Below are positions 40,301-47,263 of a stretch of DNA of 64,000 nucleotides, piece after piece; the stretch's first letter is position 1; each line of letters opens with the position of its first letter. The position numbers were made by a program, and so were the translations under genes. The stretch covers positions 62,001 to 126,000 of the forward strand of contig JAVBNH010000028.1 of the NCBI GenBank assembly GCA_031551635.1, given 5' to 3'. Source of the DNA: JAVBNH01 sp031551635. GTDB taxonomy: Bacteria > Bacillota > Clostridia > Oscillospirales > Acutalibacteraceae. The notes beneath the pieces were generated by a model. The model was not told the origin of the DNA, did no database searches, and was given only the letters and a program-made list of their open reading frames with translations.

Positions 40301-40952
40301 GTGAATACTTGCCCGCGTCGATAGCAATGAGCCTGTAGCCGCCCTCAAGACTTACAGCGTATGAAAGCATACCCGCAATCTTTCCCTTGGGAGGTGTGTA
40401 GCGCTCAATATTGGTTTTGCCGTATACGAGAGAGGAATAAATGTCGGCAAACTCATAGGAGCTTGTCCTCGCAGCACTCTGTCTTGTGTCGTCCTTATAT
40501 GTAACGGCACTGAAATTATTTATATCATGGTTGCCGTTGATAAGGAAAACCTTTACGCCCGAATCCTTTTCAAACTGCTCAAGTATGCCGGCAAGCTCCT
40601 CATGTCCGCTTTTTTCGCCATTATAAGTGAGGTCGCCGGGAATAAGGAGATACTTCAGTCCGTTTTCTTGCGCATGAGTTTTTACCGCCTCAAGCGCACT
40701 GTCAAGAAGACTGTGGAGCTGAAGAATCTGAAGCTTGCTTGATTTCATTTCGCTCAGCAGCGCATCGGAATTATTTCCCATGTCCGCTTTCGCAAAATAG
40801 TGGATATCAGAAATAGACGCGACAGTCATTTGATTTTCGTCCGCGCTGACCGCAAAAAGTCCGGCAGGAAGGACAGAAATCAGCAAAACTAATGACATGA
40901 CAAGTGCCAAAAGCCTTGTATTGAAACTTCTTTTTGTTTTTGAATTCTGCAT
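37335..40952 (-). CDS. Large secreted protein: two metallophosphoesterase domains plus C-terminal dockerin
   Basis: 1205 residues with a signal peptide (LLALVMSLVLLISVLPAGLF, cleavage near 37). Domain one (about 40-380) is a calcineurin-like phosphoesterase with SDIHYF, PGDLTYNGE, NGNHDIN, MTHWG and TGHSHSTD. A helical region of about 300 residues follows. Next come a purple-acid-phosphatase-like beta module (VRHTIKVTGLKAGEKYYFRI) and a second phosphoesterase with ASDTQ, HGGDFTDN, AGNHEVM and QGHEHVYMR. Residues about 1125-1185 form a type I dockerin with two calcium loops (GDVNFDKLITAVDARKVLRA and DVDFDGVITAKDARIILR). The stop codon comes from an R2 element. Presumed cell-surface or complex-bound phosphatase; two different phosphoesterases fused to a dockerin is unusual. 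Confidence 0.88.
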   Translation of the reverse strand: MQNSKTKRSFNTRLLALVMSLVLLISVLPAGLFAVSADENQMTVASISDIHYFAKADMGNNSDALLSEMKSSKLQILQLHSLLDSALEAVKTHAQENGLKYLLIPGDLTYNGEKSGHEELAGILEQFEKDSGVKVFLINGNHDINNFSAVTYKDDTRQSAARTSSYEFADIYSSLVYGKTNIERYTPPKGKIAGMLSYAVSLEGGYRLIAIDAGKYSPDSTSSAAYEEETGGNISPALMTWIVDQMKKAEANGETVIGMTHWGVVEQNYLQSTIMQGFVMDNRVKTKDKLADNGMHFLFTGHSHSTDISVAYSDNGEPLYNIQTATLTDFPNQFRETTFTKNNDGSVSADFEVFDADCVTPITDGTTVYDQPYRETASFRISHANSNSTDFVLEIVDKYFGESMNDITKKGGILEYLKEYQKIDVELLVQSIPLIDVKIPGTDIKLFSSNNIMTFIRDLADQIDNRYILKPAYTYSLIKTSVTSLLNTPVSTEKCTKFLDTLGFGSYDKEGTLGDAIFSCMAYMYQGNEDINDDAFMSSIVDNQARGIIAKTVVDKLFSIVLDDLLMNNILKTLKVNLDKLFVDYPTFIGTTAQSALLLFLKWDTSYYCFIDKVLGLLDLPYGKSLIEVRDYLYKTLFTDSQFEGTGTVLTKIIEGCCVDYTRDYDCTYTYEGAYDIAPTQDDFQIPSMATVVFGTDPKTSFNLNWYTKYSATNSDIELVKASGKTPVFTGKPTTGDNIKATAKTVTLEYPGVDLGLAGFFPQQLELVRHTIKVTGLKAGEKYYFRIGDSQMNWWSDIGLLGGSKNDDSFRFMFASDTQSQSKAQYANSWGAIATKAVEKYNDFDFLIHGGDFTDNAMNANQWQWCLDSASDLLLKTPVVPVAGNHEVMNNATNVLSSYFNFNYSYDYPKQDASSGMYYSFEYENAYFAVLNSNDQTNKGELSSKQIKWLKEDIAKTKADWKIVAIHKAPYANSIHMSDKEINALRAQMATLMTELKIDLVLQGHEHVYMRTEVLKDNKIQPTTNSIVYIDPSNVPSIVNPDGTVYVINGAAGVKHYPQASESQVSAVMPKPKVSIDTNKPMFASVKVEDDMLYYEAYAYDRATDTINRLDQFALQRGSIEVYLGDVNFDKLITAVDARKVLRASAELDKLTDAQFKVADVDFDGVITAKDARIILRVSAELDTFSQKTIRIRVNNPDIYYDLNF

Positions 40953-41085
40953 CGTAGTTCCTCCTAATCTTACAGATACGTTTCAATTATACTTTAATAT
41001 AATAAAAATGTAAAGTGGAAATATAAATCTTTTGCATTTATTTTTATTTTATTAATTATTTTCAATATTATAGTGGCTAAAACGA

Positions 41086-41115
41086 AGAAAGAGAGGCTCA
41101 ACCTCCCTTTCCAAA
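41086..41115 (-). terminator. Terminator of the parA-parB-serS operon
   Basis: On the minus strand AAAGGGAGG pairs with CCTCTCTTT (one wobble) and is followed by CTTCGTTTT. It lies just after serS. Confidence 0.6.
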
Positions 41116-41122
41116 AATAAAT

Positions 41123-42394
41123 TCAGTTTATTATATCAACATTCATATATTTCCTTAAAACATCAGGCACGGTAATTGTTCCGTCCGCGTTCTGATAATT
41201 TTCGAGAATCGCCGCTGTTGTGCGTCCCGCCGCGACACCGGAGCCGTTAAGGGTATGAAGAAGCTGAGCCTTTGATTTTGAATCCTCTTTATAACGGATA
41301 GCCGCGCGTCTGGCTTGAAAATCCTCGAAATTCGAGCAGGAGGAGATTTCCACATACCTGCCGTATGAAGGCATCCAGACTTCAATATCATAGGTTTTTG
41401 CTGAGGAAAAGCCCAAATCACCCGATGAGAGTGCGACGACCCTGTAGGGAAGTCCGAGAAGCTGCAAGACCTTTTCCGCGTCCATTGTCAAAGCTTCGAG
41501 CTCGTCATATGAGTTTTCGGGTTTAACAAATTTTACCAGCTCAACCTTATTAAACTGATGCTGTCTGATAAGCCCTCTGGTATCTCTTCCGGCGCTGCCA
41601 GCTTCAGCCCTGAAGCAGGCTGAATACGCGCAGTATTTGAGCGGAAGGCTGTCGCCGTCAATGATTTCGTCGCGGTGCATATTCGTGACCGGCACCTCAG
41701 CAGTCGGAATGAGAAAATAATCAAAATTCTGGAGCTTGAAAGCGTCCTCCTCAAATTTCGGAAGCTGACCAGTTCCGGTCATCGAAGCCCTATTAGCCAT
41801 GAATGGCGGAAAAATTTCGGTGTAGCCGCTCTGAGCGTGGGTGTCGAGGAAAAAATTGATTATTGCCCTCTCAAGCTTCGCGCCCGCGCCTTTATAGAAA
41901 TGAAAACGCGCGCCCGTGACCTTGGCTGCGACATCGGGAAGCAGAATTCCCAGAGCCTCACCCAGCTCCCAGTGAGGTTTTGGCTCAAAATCAAAGATTG
42001 TCGGTTCCCCTGATTTGCGGATTTCAACATTTTCACTGTCGTCCTTGCCGACAGGCACGCTGCTGTGAGGAATATTGGGAAACTCATACATAATAAGCTG
42101 CTGTTTTTCCTCAAGTGTCGTAAGCTCAGAAGATAATTCCCTGACCTTGTCTTTGATTTCGTTCATTCTCGTCATTATTTCCGAGATGTCCCCGCCTTCT
42201 TTTTTTAGCTGCGGAATCATTCGGCTGGCTTCATTCTGCTGAGCCTTCAGGTTGTCTGTTGCGGATAAAAGCTCGCGGCGCTTAACGTCAAGCTCTAAAA
42301 CCTCATCAATTAACGCGTCCATGTTTTTGTTTCTGCTGCGCATCGCCGCTTTAACTTTTTCGCTGTCTTCTCTTATTAGTTTTATATCAAGCAT
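41123..42394 (-). CDS. serS: Seryl-tRNA synthetase
   Basis: Charges tRNA-Ser with serine in the cytoplasm. 423 residues. The N-terminal coiled-coil arm that grips the long variable arm of the tRNA spans about 30-110 (VLELDVKRRELLSATDNLKA). The class II core has motif 2, CFRAEAGSAGRDTRGLIRQH, and motif 3, NGSGVAAGRTTAAILENYQ. No T-box leader is present; the gene begins 23 bp after parB and must be transcribed with it. serS next to the origin and parAB is a common clostridial arrangement. Confidence 0.97.
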   Translation of the reverse strand: MLDIKLIREDSEKVKAAMRSRNKNMDALIDEVLELDVKRRELLSATDNLKAQQNEASRMIPQLKKEGGDISEIMTRMNEIKDKVRELSSELTTLEEKQQLIMYEFPNIPHSSVPVGKDDSENVEIRKSGEPTIFDFEPKPHWELGEALGILLPDVAAKVTGARFHFYKGAGAKLERAIINFFLDTHAQSGYTEIFPPFMANRASMTGTGQLPKFEEDAFKLQNFDYFLIPTAEVPVTNMHRDEIIDGDSLPLKYCAYSACFRAEAGSAGRDTRGLIRQHQFNKVELVKFVKPENSYDELEALTMDAEKVLQLLGLPYRVVALSSGDLGFSSAKTYDIEVWMPSYGRYVEISSCSNFEDFQARRAAIRYKEDSKSKAQLLHTLNGSGVAAGRTTAAILENYQNADGTITVPDVLRKYMNVDIIN

Positions 42395-42417
42395 AAATTA
42401 ATCCTTTCAAAATTAAA

Positions 42418-43278
42418 TTAATCCTCAAGGGATTTCGCGAAATCTATAAGATCCTCAATACTAAAGTATTCTATCTCAATAGTTCCGCCTGTCTTTTTTT
42501 CGTGGATTTTTATCTTTCTGCCTAGAGCGCCCTCAAGCGCGAGCTCGACCTCGCAAATAAAGGGATTTTTTTTGCCGCTTTTAGGCTTTTCCCGCTTTTC
42601 CTCTTTATTGCTGAAATCCTTAACGAGCTTTTCCGTATCCCTGACCGACAGATTCTGTGCGGCTATTTCCTCAGCGGCTTTTATGAGCGCTTCCTCATCC
42701 TCGATTGCCAGAAGAGCCCTTGCGTGCCCGGGTGAAAGCCTGCGGTCAATAACCAGCCCTAAAACCTGCTCAGGCAGGTTCAGCAATCGCAATGAATTCG
42801 TCAGAGCAGGACGGCTTTTTGAAAGGCGAGCCGCCGCTTCGTCCTGAGTTAGTCCGAAATCCTCAATCAGCCTGCGTATTCCGGCAGCTTCCTCAACAGG
42901 GTTCAGGTCCTCACGCTGCAGATTTTCAATAAGCGCCAGCGCCGCAGTCTGCGAATCGTCAAGTGCTTTGATAACAACGGGAATCATTTTAATATCCGCC
43001 ATTTTTGCGGCGCGCCAGCGCCTTTCCCCCGCAACAATCTGATAGGAGCCGTCAGTTCGCGGACGGACTATAATCGGCTGCAAAATACCGTGTTCTGCAA
43101 TACTCTCACTGAGCTGCGAAAGAGATTCCTGCTCGAAAATAGTTCGGGGCTGCTCCTTATTGGGCTCAATTTCGTTAATCGGCAGAAGAATTGAACTGCC
43201 TTCGTTTAATTCCTCGGTTGAGTTCTCGGCAAAAAGAGCGTCAATCCCTTTTCCGAGACCTCCTTTTCTAATAGCCAA
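42418..43278 (-). CDS. parB: ParB/Spo0J chromosome-partitioning protein
   Basis: 286 residues. CTP-dependent DNA clamp that loads at parS sites, spreads along DNA, recruits SMC and directs origin segregation. The ParB N-domain shows NEIEPNKEQPRTIFEQE, the arginine-rich GERRWRAAKM loop (CTP and parS loading) and ENLQREDLNPVEEA. The helix-turn-helix (LTQDEAAARLSKSRPALTNS) reads parS. The C-terminal segment (about 230-286) is the dimerisation domain. Six exact parS sites occur within 18 kb on either side. Lies 14 bp after parA. Confidence 0.96.
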   Translation of the reverse strand: MAIRKGGLGKGIDALFAENSTEELNEGSSILLPINEIEPNKEQPRTIFEQESLSQLSESIAEHGILQPIIVRPRTDGSYQIVAGERRWRAAKMADIKMIPVVIKALDDSQTAALALIENLQREDLNPVEEAAGIRRLIEDFGLTQDEAAARLSKSRPALTNSLRLLNLPEQVLGLVIDRRLSPGHARALLAIEDEEALIKAAEEIAAQNLSVRDTEKLVKDFSNKEEKREKPKSGKKNPFICEVELALEGALGRKIKIHEKKTGGTIEIEYFSIEDLIDFAKSLED

Positions 43279-43292
43279 ACAGTATCAACTCC

Positions 43293-44057
43293 TTATTTCT
43301 GCTGTGATAAAAATTCAACAGCCAAATTTATATATGCATCGGTACCCATCGATCTGCTGTCGTAATAGAGAACCGGCTGACCGAAACCGGGAGCTTCCGA
43401 AAGCCTGACATTTCGCGGTATGACGGTTTTGTAAACCTTTTTCGGAAAGAATTTTTTAATCTCCGCAACAACCTGCTGAGTGAGATTTAAACGCCCGTCA
43501 TACATGGTTAAGAGCACAGATTCGAGCTCCAGGTTCGCATTATACATACGCTTGATTTGACGCACTGTGGACATCAGCTGCGAAAGACCCTCCAGTGGAT
43601 AAAACTCACACTGAATCGGCACAATAAATGTGTCCGCGGCGCTCAAGGCGTTCAACGTTATCAGTCCAAGTGAGGGAGGGCAGTCAATAAAGATATAGTC
43701 GTAATCATCCCAGACAAGAGCAATCGCGTTTTTTAAGAGTGCTTCGCGGTTTTCAACATCAATTATTTCAACCTCCGCACCTGCGAGATTGACATTGGAG
43801 GGAAGTATATCAACACAGGCGAAGGAGGTCTTGACAATTGCATCATTGATTTTTATTTTACCGGTCATGACATCATATGTTGTCATGTTTAGCTTCTTTT
43901 TATTAATTCCGTATCCGCTAGTCGCGTTACCCTGAGGGTCGGCATCTATCAGTAAAACACGTTTTTTATATGCGCCGACAGCTGCGGCGAGATTAACAAC
44001 AGTTGTAGTTTTTCCAACGCCGCCCTTTTGATTCACGACTGCAACAACCTTAGCCAT
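43293..44057 (-). CDS. parA: ParA/Soj chromosome-partitioning ATPase
   Basis: 254 residues, deviant Walker-A ATPase. The P loop is QKGGVGKTT (residues 10-18, with the signature Lys11), Walker A' LIDADPQGN, and the FIDCPPSLG Walker B. Binds DNA as an ATP dimer, is stimulated by ParB, and in Bacillus-like species also controls DnaA. First gene of parA-parB-serS. The usual upstream neighbours (rsmG, mnmG) are absent here; instead the leader holds R1, R2 and two parS sites. Confidence 0.96.
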   Translation of the reverse strand: MAKVVAVVNQKGGVGKTTTVVNLAAAVGAYKKRVLLIDADPQGNATSGYGINKKKLNMTTYDVMTGKIKINDAIVKTSFACVDILPSNVNLAGAEVEIIDVENREALLKNAIALVWDDYDYIFIDCPPSLGLITLNALSAADTFIVPIQCEFYPLEGLSQLMSTVRQIKRMYNANLELESVLLTMYDGRLNLTQQVVAEIKKFFPKKVYKTVIPRNVRLSEAPGFGQPVLYYDSRSMGTDAYINLAVEFLSQQK

Positions 44058-44076
44058 TCGATTCCCATACCCTTCC

Positions 44077-44152
44077 TAATGTGGGCTTGGCTTGCCTAGC
44101 CCACAACCCAGAACTTGTTTTTTATTGAGCTTTCAGCCCATTTAGTTACTAA
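44077..44152 (+). repeat. Dispersed element R1, copy 5
   Basis: 76 bp (TAATGTGGGCTTGGCTTGCC to GTTACTAA) directly upstream of the parA ribosome site; its right end overlaps the left end of R2 copy B by about three bases. Confidence 0.9.
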
Positions 44153-44285
44153 GTAACCACTGATTAATTGAAATTTACTCACTTTTGTATATTCATTGAT
44201 TTTACAAAGCTTGATATATCAAGCTTTGTAAACGAAAATTTTTGGCTCTGTCTGTGAATGATGATTAAATCATCGTTCACCTAAG
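44150..44285 (-). repeat. Dispersed element R2, copy B (inverted)
   Basis: 136 bp in opposite orientation to copies A and C. Contains the perfect palindrome with centre GATATATC (TTTACAAAGCTTGATATATC and its complement) and the TGAATGATGATTAAATCATC hairpin; ends next to a parS site. Confidence 0.9.
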
Positions 44286-44288
44286 CGA

Positions 44289-44304
44289 TGTTTCACGTGA
44301 AACA
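44289..44304. promoter_or_regulatory. parS site 3
   Basis: TGTTTCACGTGAAACA, exact, 231 bp upstream of parA. Confidence 0.93.
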
Positions 44305-44424
44305 TTCAATTGGCTGACATATTTCATTAAATGTCAGTTCTTTTTGCTATTATACATAAGTTTTCGCTTATAATCAAGTGAAATATTGATTTTTTATTCT
44401 TTTGTACATCGTGACCATGCAGAA

Positions 44425-44440
44425 TGTTTCACGTGAAACA
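44425..44440. promoter_or_regulatory. parS site 4
   Basis: TGTTTCACGTGAAACA, exact, flanked symmetrically by AA/TT; 136 bp from site 3. The space between is AT-rich without a gene. Confidence 0.93.
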
Positions 44441-44501
44441 TTGTTTTGTGTAAATTTCCCGACAAAAAGTCACTTATTAATATAGATTCACAGATTATTA
44501 A

Positions 44502-44530
44502 TTGACTTGTTAAAATATATAGCATATAAT
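44502..44530 (+). promoter_or_regulatory. Sigma-A promoter of the leucine-rich-repeat gene
   Basis: TTGACT (44502-44507), 17-bp spacer, TATAAT (44525-44530). Transcription would start at about 44537, at the edge of R1 copy 6, so the element makes up most of the 5' leader. Confidence 0.85.
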
Positions 44531-44533
44531 ATT

Positions 44534-44610
44534 TTAGTACTTTAACTAGGCTGAAAGCTCATTAAAAAACAATACTTGGGTTGTGGGCTTGGCAAGCCAA
44601 GCCCACGTTA
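44534..44610 (-). repeat. Dispersed element R1, copy 6 (inverted)
   Basis: 77 bp, inverted relative to the other five copies (ends GGCTTGGCAAGCCAAGCCCA then CGTTA). Folds into a long hairpin in the leader of the next gene. Confidence 0.9.
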
Positions 44611-44668
44611 GTTGTGAGAAAATAAAATAAAACTTAACCCGAATATTTGTAATTGGGGAGATTGACTT

Positions 44669-47179
44669 ATGACTATTAAAAGGAAAAAAAGGCTATTGCT
44701 GCTCGTACTTTCGCTGTGTCTCATCTTGCTTCCGCTTCTGTCGCCTTTTTCGCAGGCATTGGAGTTCGGCGGTTTTACTTATACCGAGAACTTGAATTAT
44801 GAAATAACCATAACCGGTTATGAAGGGGATCTTGTCGATATAATCGTACCTGACGCGATTGAAGGAAGCATGGTGGTTTCAGTTGCTCAAAAAGCCTTTG
44901 AAAATCTGAAATTTTTAAACAGCGTCACAATGCCGGATTCTCTCATAAATGTCGGTGACTATGCTTTTGAGGGATGTTCGGGATTGAGAGAAGTCAGTTT
45001 CGGAAAGAATATTAATTTTATTAATCCGTATATGTTTTCCGGCTGCTCTTCACTTGAACGGATTGTATTTCCGGTAGAAAATAATAATTTTACCGTAAGT
45101 GACGGCGTTTTATACAATGCCGATATGTCAAGGTTGATTTTCAACCCTCCCGCCAACGAGCTGGGAAGCTACATAATACCTGATGATACAATTTTTATTG
45201 AGGGCGGCGCGTTTAAGGACAGCTCCATGCTCACTGATATTATTCTGCCTGAAAATATACGGGAGCTTCCCGCTGAGATTTTTTCATCTTGTTCATCCCT
45301 TGAGAACATAGTTTTGCCTGAAAATCTTCAAAGCATTGCTCCGGCAGCTTTTTCCGGCTGTATTTCACTCGAAAGCATAGACCTGCCCGACAGCCTGACA
45401 GCGATTGATTATTCGGTGTTTGCAAACTGCAAAATGTTGAAGGATATTCAAATGCCCGACAGCCTTAACAGAATCGGCGCGGGTGCTTTTTCCGGCTGCG
45501 AGCAGCTGGAATCGATTACCCTGCCCAGTGCACTTGCATATCTGTCAAGTGAGCTTTTTCTTGACTGCACGGCGCTAAAGTCGGTCAGTGTCAGCGAAAA
45601 CACTGTGAGTGTCGGCCGGAGGGTTTTTGAAGGATGCTACTCGCTTGAGACTATCGCTCTGCCGATGTCAATAGGTTTAATGGGTGACAGCGTTTTTAAG
45701 AATTGCCGATCTCTTAAGTCTTTGATTGTTCCCGATAATGTGAAGACTCTTAGCGACAGTGTTTTTGAGGGCTGCTCCTCGCTTATCTCGGTAACGCTTC
45801 CGCAGAACTTGACTGCAATAACAAACTATGCTTTTAAAGCTTGTGCTTCTCTTGAGGAGATAATAATTCCCGAAACAGTAGTTTCGCTGGGCAGCGGCGC
45901 GTTTATGGATTGCGTCAGTCTTAGCGGCTGTGCCCTCCCGCCGAATCTTGACAGAATCAGCTCTCAGCTTTTTGAAAATTGCTTTTTAATTGATGAAATA
46001 ATTATACCTCAGAGTGTTACAGTTATCGGCGACTTTGCTTTTTCAAACACCTCGCTCGCGAGCATTGATTTGCCACCTGCCCTTACTTTGATTTCACAAA
46101 ATGCTTTCCGTTCCGCTTCCTGTCTGACTGATGTTGTTTTCCCGGACAAATTTTTCAAAATTGACCCTTTGGCTTTTTATAATTGTCCGCTGCTGAAAAC
46201 AGTAAGCATCCCTAAGCAGGCGAGTATAAACGGCAACAATGCCTTCGGCTTCCTTGAGAATGAGGAGAGGGTTGCGGATTTTACGATAAAGTGCTACAAC
46301 AATTCCTCCGCGCATAATTATGCGATGACCAATGCCTTTTCATTTTTCCTGTTTGATCCCCCTCCTGAAACAACCGCCGATACCACAACGAAAAAGCCTA
46401 CTACTGCGAAACCCTCAACGACAGAAGCCCCATCTACTACAAAAACAACCGGAGACACTACAGCAAAAATCACGTCGACATCTTCAAATCAGACGACAAA
46501 AGATACAACATCCGATAATATTACAACCAGTGCTCCGACTGATGAGCCGACGACCTTGCCGCCGAACTATACAACAACTCAGCCTGAGGGCACGACCGAC
46601 CCGTCCGGAACTACACACACAAGTGATGTAACAACGCATCAGACAACCTCTGCTATCTCAACCACTACAAAACCTCAAAAAACAACCGTCAACAAAACGA
46701 CAGGGAACCGAACAACGAGAGTTATTACAACCCAGAGCGCAGTTTATGACAGTAAGCTGCTTCCCAAGGAAGGCTCACCGATTTTTATTGATTATGACAG
46801 GCAATATATCAGCGATCTTCCGTCATCCTTTACTGCGGATGATGTCGCTTCAAGCTTTAGGAATGCAAAAATAAAAATTGTTGACCATAACGGGCGTCCA
46901 CTTGTCTTAAAAGATCATCCCTACACCGGTTGTTTCATTATTTTAACGGACGCGGTAGGTGCTCAGCTATCCTCATATTTTATTGTCAGCATGGGCGATG
47001 TCGACGGTGACTCAGAGATTACCGCAGTTGACGCAAGGATAGTATTGCGAGCCTCCGCAAGCCTTGTGACCCTCGAAGGCGCACAGTTTATAGCAGCTGA
47101 TTTAACAAAAAACGGGATATTGACCGCTACTGTCGCCAGAAAAATACTCAGAGTGTCAGCCTCGCTTGAAGCTATATAG
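44669..47179 (+). CDS. Secreted BspA-like leucine-rich-repeat protein with dockerin
   Basis: 836 residues. A signal peptide (LLLLVLSLCLILLPLLSPFS, cleavage near 31) is followed by about 20 BspA/LRR_5-type repeats (residues 55-545; typical unit: AFSGCISLESIDLPDSL). Then comes a Thr-rich linker (about 565-690, many TTT and TTK), a short beta domain, and a C-terminal type I dockerin (776-836). The first calcium loop GDVDGDSEITAVDARI is normal; in the second, DLTKNGILTATVARKI, the final Asp ligand is Val and another ligand is Thr, so calcium binding there is doubtful. Likely binds a surface, glycan or protein partner as part of an extracellular complex. Confidence 0.92.
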   Translation: MTIKRKKRLLLLVLSLCLILLPLLSPFSQALEFGGFTYTENLNYEITITGYEGDLVDIIVPDAIEGSMVVSVAQKAFENLKFLNSVTMPDSLINVGDYAFEGCSGLREVSFGKNINFINPYMFSGCSSLERIVFPVENNNFTVSDGVLYNADMSRLIFNPPANELGSYIIPDDTIFIEGGAFKDSSMLTDIILPENIRELPAEIFSSCSSLENIVLPENLQSIAPAAFSGCISLESIDLPDSLTAIDYSVFANCKMLKDIQMPDSLNRIGAGAFSGCEQLESITLPSALAYLSSELFLDCTALKSVSVSENTVSVGRRVFEGCYSLETIALPMSIGLMGDSVFKNCRSLKSLIVPDNVKTLSDSVFEGCSSLISVTLPQNLTAITNYAFKACASLEEIIIPETVVSLGSGAFMDCVSLSGCALPPNLDRISSQLFENCFLIDEIIIPQSVTVIGDFAFSNTSLASIDLPPALTLISQNAFRSASCLTDVVFPDKFFKIDPLAFYNCPLLKTVSIPKQASINGNNAFGFLENEERVADFTIKCYNNSSAHNYAMTNAFSFFLFDPPPETTADTTTKKPTTAKPSTTEAPSTTKTTGDTTAKITSTSSNQTTKDTTSDNITTSAPTDEPTTLPPNYTTTQPEGTTDPSGTTHTSDVTTHQTTSAISTTTKPQKTTVNKTTGNRTTRVITTQSAVYDSKLLPKEGSPIFIDYDRQYISDLPSSFTADDVASSFRNAKIKIVDHNGRPLVLKDHPYTGCFIILTDAVGAQLSSYFIVSMGDVDGDSEITAVDARIVLRASASLVTLEGAQFIAADLTKNGILTATVARKILRVSASLEAI

Positions 47180-47263
47180 CTCAATGCTTCACGGATATGT
47201 AATACATTGTAATAAAATGTAAATATATGCAATTTTAACGATTTTGGAAGGAAAAAAGAGTAT

